Shown here: positions 60,585 to 64,000 of the stretch, piece after piece
How the letters are laid out: each line of letters opens with the position of its first letter
How positions within the stretch are numbered: the first letter of the stretch is position 1
NCBI RefSeq assembly: GCF_001692325.1
Contig: NZ_LXKN01000012.1
Location: 62,001 to 126,000 of the forward strand
Source of the DNA: Rhizobium sp. AC27/96
GTDB lineage: Bacteria > Pseudomonadota > Alphaproteobacteria > Rhizobiales > Rhizobiaceae
Direction of reading: 5' to 3'
DNA: 64,000 nucleotides
Translations under genes and position numbers: made by a program
The notes under the pieces: model-generated
Told to the model about the DNA's origin: nothing
Database searches by the model: none
Seen by the model: only the letters and a program-made list of their open reading frames with translations

Positions 60585-61517
60585 GTGAGTATATCAACAA
60601 TGCCGCTCACTGATACAGAAGAGAAACGGCTGCCGCAGCGGAGCAAATGGTTCGATCTGAGTGATCGCGCGCTGGCCGTGCTGCTTCTCGCTCCCGCTGC
60701 GGTGCTGCTGTCGCTGATCATCGTCTATCCAGTCGGCCGGCTGATCTACACCAGCTTTTTCAGCCTGTCCTTGACCTCCGGCCTTCCAGCGGAATTCGTC
60801 GGCATCGACAACTACCGCGCCATGATCGACGATCCCGTCTTCTGGCAGACGCTATGGAACACGGTGCTGATCACCATCATCACCGTGCCGGGCGCGCTAC
60901 TTGTTGGTCTGGGGCTCGCTCTGCTCGCCAACCTGCCGTTCGGTATGCAATGGCCGGTGAGATTGTCTCTGCTCATACCCTGGGCGCTGCCGCTTTCGTT
61001 CGCCGGCTTGATCTTCGCCTGGTTCTTCCACTCGGAATACGGAGTCGTCAACGATGCGCTGAATCGCCTCGGCTTTGGCGGCATCATCTGGTTCAATTCC
61101 CCGAACTGGGCTTTCGCAACGATCTGCCTGACGATCATCTGGAAGACGTCGTCCTTCATGGCACTGATGATCCTCGCCGGTCTCCAGACCATTCCACGCT
61201 CTCTCTATGAGGCCGCCGACGTTGATGGCGCGGGGCGCATCCGACAGTTCTTTGAAATCACACTGCCGCTTCTCAAGCCCTCAATCGTCGTCGCACTGAT
61301 CTTCCGAACGATCACTGCACTGCAGACCTTCGACATTCCCTTCATGATGACGGGCGGTGGGCCGGGTACATCGACGGCGACACTTGCCATGTACATCCAC
61401 CAGAACACCGTGTCGTTCCTCGATCTCGGTTACGGATCGGCGCTCGCCGTCGTCATGTTCGCGCTGTCGATGATCGTCACCGCCGTTTATCTGCGCATTA
61501 TCAGGACAAAGGAGTAG
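60585..61517 (+). CDS. smoG: SmoG-type ABC transporter permease
   Basis: A GTG at 60585 gives 310 residues. The first helix is [30 protein letters not shown]; five further helices follow, with EAA loop [27 protein letters not shown] and a GGPGTSTAT segment. This is the MalF-type half of the importer, paired with SmoH. There are 117 bp between smoF and smoG, holding the hairpin. The smoH start follows three bases after its stop. Confidence 0.93.
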   Translation: MSISTMPLTDTEEKRLPQRSKWFDLSDRALAVLLLAPAAVLLSLIIVYPVGRLIYTSFFSLSLTSGLPAEFVGIDNYRAMIDDPVFWQTLWNTVLITIITVPGALLVGLGLALLANLPFGMQWPVRLSLLIPWALPLSFAGLIFAWFFHSEYGVVNDALNRLGFGGIIWFNSPNWAFATICLTIIWKTSSFMALMILAGLQTIPRSLYEAADVDGAGRIRQFFEITLPLLKPSIVVALIFRTITALQTFDIPFMMTGGGPGTSTATLAMYIHQNTVSFLDLGYGSALAVVMFALSMIVTAVYLRIIRTKE

Positions 61518-61520
61518 CCC

Positions 61521-62375
61521 ATGAGCGCCGTTGTTGCTCCAAGTCCCGCATCCCTTCTGACCGGGAAGCCATTGCGTCTGATCGCCGCCGCCATCCTGCT
61601 GGTCAACGGGCTATTCCCGGCGCTGTGGATCCTGTTCACCTCGTTGAAGACAGAAGGCGAACTGACGCTTAAGCCAATCACCTGGCTGCCGCATAACGCG
61701 ACGCTGCAGAACTACATGCAGGCCTTTTCCGATCAGCCGCTGCACCTGTTCCTGTTCAACAGTTTCATGGTGGCCTTGCTCTCGACACTGCTCACCCTGT
61801 TCGTTTCGGTGCTGGCGGCCTACGCGCTGGCGCGGCTCGACCTGCGCTTTCGCGGATTGATCCTGGCACTGATCGTGGCGGTATCCACCTTCCCGCTGGT
61901 CACGCTGCTTGTGCCGCTGTTCGAAATAATGCGCGCACTCAATCTGCTGAACACTTGGGTTGCGCTGGTGCTGCCCTACACGGTGCTGTCTCTCCCGATC
62001 TGCACCTTGATGTTGATCTCCTTCTTCGAGGGCATCCCGCGCGATCTGGAGAATGCCGCGATGATCGACGGCTGCACGCGTCTCGGTGCTCTGTTCCAGG
62101 TCGTCGTTCCTCTCTGCGCGCCGGGCGTCTTCACCGCCGGCATTCTTGCTTTCGTCAATGCGTGGGATGAATTCCTGCTGGCACTGTCGTTCAATTCCAA
62201 TCCGTCACTGCGCACCCTTCCGGTGGGCATCCAGCTCTATCAGGGAGAGTTCGCCTTTCCGTGGCCAGTCATCTCGGCCGCACTTGTCGTCGGCATCGTG
62301 CCGGTGGCGATCCTGATTGTCATCTTCCAGGAGCGTGTTGTTTCCGGCCTGACATCGGGAGGCATCAAGGGATGA
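61521..62375 (+). CDS. smoH: SmoH-type ABC transporter permease
   Basis: The 284-residue MalG-type permease has helices starting LRLIAAAILLVNGLFPALWILFTSL and the EAA loop LENAAMIDGCTRLGALFQVVVPLCAPGV. The C-terminus is short (ERVVSGLTSGGIKG), as usual for MalG proteins. Its TGA overlaps the ATG of smoI (ATGA), so transport and glycoside cleavage are translationally coupled. Together with SmoG it forms the channel for sulfoquinovosyl glycerol. Confidence 0.93.
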   Translation: MSAVVAPSPASLLTGKPLRLIAAAILLVNGLFPALWILFTSLKTEGELTLKPITWLPHNATLQNYMQAFSDQPLHLFLFNSFMVALLSTLLTLFVSVLAAYALARLDLRFRGLILALIVAVSTFPLVTLLVPLFEIMRALNLLNTWVALVLPYTVLSLPICTLMLISFFEGIPRDLENAAMIDGCTRLGALFQVVVPLCAPGVFTAGILAFVNAWDEFLLALSFNSNPSLRTLPVGIQLYQGEFAFPWPVISAALVVGIVPVAILIVIFQERVVSGLTSGGIKG

Positions 62376-64000
62376 GCAGCGCCACTGCATTGCAGCGAGA
62401 TATCATGCATTCCGAGACAGGTCAGGCGCAAGTCAACCACGGCGACACATCATTCCAACGACTGGCGTTGGAGGCGACGCCGTCCGGCTTCACCCTGTCG
62501 CTTGATGGGCGCGTCATCCTCAATCACACGAGCAGCACCCCCGCCATCTTCGTCGGTATCGGTGAAGAGCGCATGGATATGTATCGCGGCAACTTCGATA
62601 TCGAGGACTATGTGATCGAGCGCAGCCGCCTGGCGCATGCAGAGATCGACGGCCGGCGGATTTCGCTTTCGGAGCGGGCCGGGCAGCCGCCCCGTCTCGT
62701 CCTAACGGTTACCGACAGCGCCATTGAGATCCAGGCGTTAGATCCGTTGATCAACCGGTTCTGGATGCGTGTCGCTGCCGACCATGACGAGCATGTCTGG
62801 GGCGGTGGCGAGCAGATGTCCTATTTCGACATGCGCGGCCGTCGTTTTCCTCTTTGGACTTCGGAGCCCGGCGTCGGTCGCGACAAGACCAGCGAGATCA
62901 CTTTCAAGTCCAACGTCAAGGATCGCGCCGGCGGCGATTATTTCAACACCAACTATCCCCAGCCGACCTATGTCTCCTCGGCGCGCTATGCGCTGCACGT
63001 CGAGACGACCGCCTATTCTGTCTTCGATTTCCGTCACAAGAGCTTTCATGAGATCGAGAGCTGGGCCATTCCCGAGCGCATCGAACTCTTCGCGGCGGCG
63101 ACTTTCGTTGAGCTTGTCGGCCAACTCTCGAACCGTTTCGGCCGCCAGCCGCAGCTGCCCGAGTGGATCTATCAGGGCGCGATCATCGGCCTGAAGGACG
63201 GCACCAATTCGTTCGCCCGGCTACAAGCCATGAGGGATGCCGGCGTCAAGGTGGCGGGACTCTGGTGCGAAGACTGGGTTGGCCTGCGCGAGACCTCGTT
63301 CGGGGCACGGCTATTCTGGGACTGGCAGGCCAACGAGGATAGATATCCACGGCTGCGTCAGAGGATCGCCGAGCTAAGCGATGAGGGAATACGGTTCCTT
63401 GGTTACGTGAACCCCTACCTATGTGCCGATGGCCCGCTGTTCGCGGATGCAGAACGTGCCGGCTATTTCGCCAGGACAGTGGATGGCGAGACGGCATTGG
63501 TCGATTTCGGCGAGTTCGACTGCGGCGTCGTCGACTTCACCAATCCCGAGGCAACTGAGTGGTTTGCCGAAGAGATCATCGGCAAGAAGATGCTCGATTA
63601 CGGCCTGTCCGGCTGGATGGCTGATTTCGGAGAATACCTGCCGATCGACGTGCATCTTGCGAATGGCACTGACGCGAAGCTCATGCACAATGAATGGCCG
63701 ACGCTATGGGCCGAGGTCAATGCGAGCGCGGTTGCGTCTCGCGGCATGACGGGTGACGCCCTGTTCTTCATGAGGGCCGGGTTCACCGGTGTCCAACAGC
63801 ATTGCCCGCTCCTGTGGGGTGGCGATCAATCGGTGGATTTCTCACGCCACGACGGCCTCGTCACCGTCATCTCCGCCGCGCTCTCATCCGGTCTGCTGGG
63901 CAATGCCTACCACCACTCCGATATTGGCGGCTATACCAGCCTGTTCGGCAATGTCCGCACGCCCGAACTGCTGATGCGATGGGCGGAGATGTCGGTCTTT
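62372..64000 (+). CDS. smoI: SmoI-type GH31 alpha-sulfoquinovosidase (3' end cut by window edge)
   Basis: The frame from the ATG at 62372 runs 543 residues to the window edge. It is a GH31 enzyme: Asp418 in WMADFGEYLP is the likely nucleophile and Asp485 in LWGGDQSVDFSRHDG the acid/base. The sulfonate-recognising set appears as Lys275 (LKDGTN), Glu300 (WCEDW), Arg313 and Trp316 (ARLFW); the spacing matches the K-E-R-W type that I recall from Agrobacterium-type sulfoquinovosidases. It hydrolyses sulfoquinovosyl glycerol to sulfoquinovose and glycerol. About 30 N-terminal residues seem extra, so a later start is possible. The C-terminal part is outside the window. Confidence 0.92.
   Translation, partial: MSSATALQRDIMHSETGQAQVNHGDTSFQRLALEATPSGFTLSLDGRVILNHTSSTPAIFVGIGEERMDMYRGNFDIEDYVIERSRLAHAEIDGRRISLSERAGQPPRLVLTVTDSAIEIQALDPLINRFWMRVAADHDEHVWGGGEQMSYFDMRGRRFPLWTSEPGVGRDKTSEITFKSNVKDRAGGDYFNTNYPQPTYVSSARYALHVETTAYSVFDFRHKSFHEIESWAIPERIELFAAATFVELVGQLSNRFGRQPQLPEWIYQGAIIGLKDGTNSFARLQAMRDAGVKVAGLWCEDWVGLRETSFGARLFWDWQANEDRYPRLRQRIAELSDEGIRFLGYVNPYLCADGPLFADAERAGYFARTVDGETALVDFGEFDCGVVDFTNPEATEWFAEEIIGKKMLDYGLSGWMADFGEYLPIDVHLANGTDAKLMHNEWPTLWAEVNASAVASRGMTGDALFFMRAGFTGVQQHCPLLWGGDQSVDFSRHDGLVTVISAALSSGLLGNAYHHSDIGGYTSLFGNVRTPELLMRWAEMSVF

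Overview
The window looks like part of the genome of a fast-growing alphaproteobacterium of the Rhizobium/Agrobacterium group. It is GC-rich, packed with binding-protein-dependent (ABC) uptake operons, rich in LacI, GntR and MocR regulators, and carries a sulfoquinovose gene set laid out as in Agrobacterium. There are no rRNA genes, convincing tRNAs, CRISPR arrays or replication genes. Five ABC-linked catabolic loci in 64 kb fit an accessory replicon or a catabolic region of a chromosome; which of these cannot be told from the sequence.

Layout. 1-7.8 kb: a partial GntR regulator, an alpha/beta hydrolase, an ECF sigma factor, a flavin reductase, a NUDIX hydrolase and small orphan genes, including a 45-residue DUF1127 protein. 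8.0-10.3 kb (minus strand): a compact peptide-modification cassette made of a 96-residue precursor-like protein with two tandem 23-residue repeats, a YcaO protein and a TfuA protein. This is the most novel-looking system in the window. 10.8-16.5 kb: a lipoprotein, a sugar isomerase-like protein and a divergent Pot-type ABC importer. 17.1-19.5 kb: a cytochrome b561-like protein and a GntP-type permease. 19.6-22.5 kb: transposase relics (IS66, IS5) among orphan genes. 22.8-27.2 kb (minus strand): an ECF sigma/anti-sigma pair with an exported superoxide dismutase and a DUF3455 protein, then an FAD oxidoreductase.

27.5-36.1 kb: a LacI regulator divergent from a seven-gene operon (binding protein, two permeases, a 62-residue membrane protein, two ATPases, a dihydroxyacetone kinase). 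A paired palindromic operator lies between them. 36.4-46.7 kb: a second LacI-controlled locus with an aldo/keto reductase, two VOC proteins, an ABC importer, a TIM-barrel epimerase, an enolase-superfamily enzyme and a beta-propeller protein; its substrate is unknown. 46.9-53.2 kb: an MFS exporter and divergent MocR regulator, a tyrosine phosphatase-like protein, an aldo/keto reductase and small membrane proteins.

53.6-64.0 kb: a dead IS5-family copy, then the smo locus for oxidative sulfoquinovose breakdown. smoCBA (monooxygenase, 6-oxo-glucose reductase, FMN reductase) is on the minus strand. smoD (GntR regulator) and smoEFGHI (ABC importer plus GH31 sulfoquinovosidase, cut by the window end) are on the plus strand. 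In this pathway the importer brings in sulfoquinovosyl glycerol, SmoI releases sulfoquinovose, SmoC with FMNH2 from SmoA removes sulfite, and SmoB reduces 6-oxo-glucose to glucose. A near-identical 22-bp site occurs in both smo promoter regions and is a good candidate SmoD operator.
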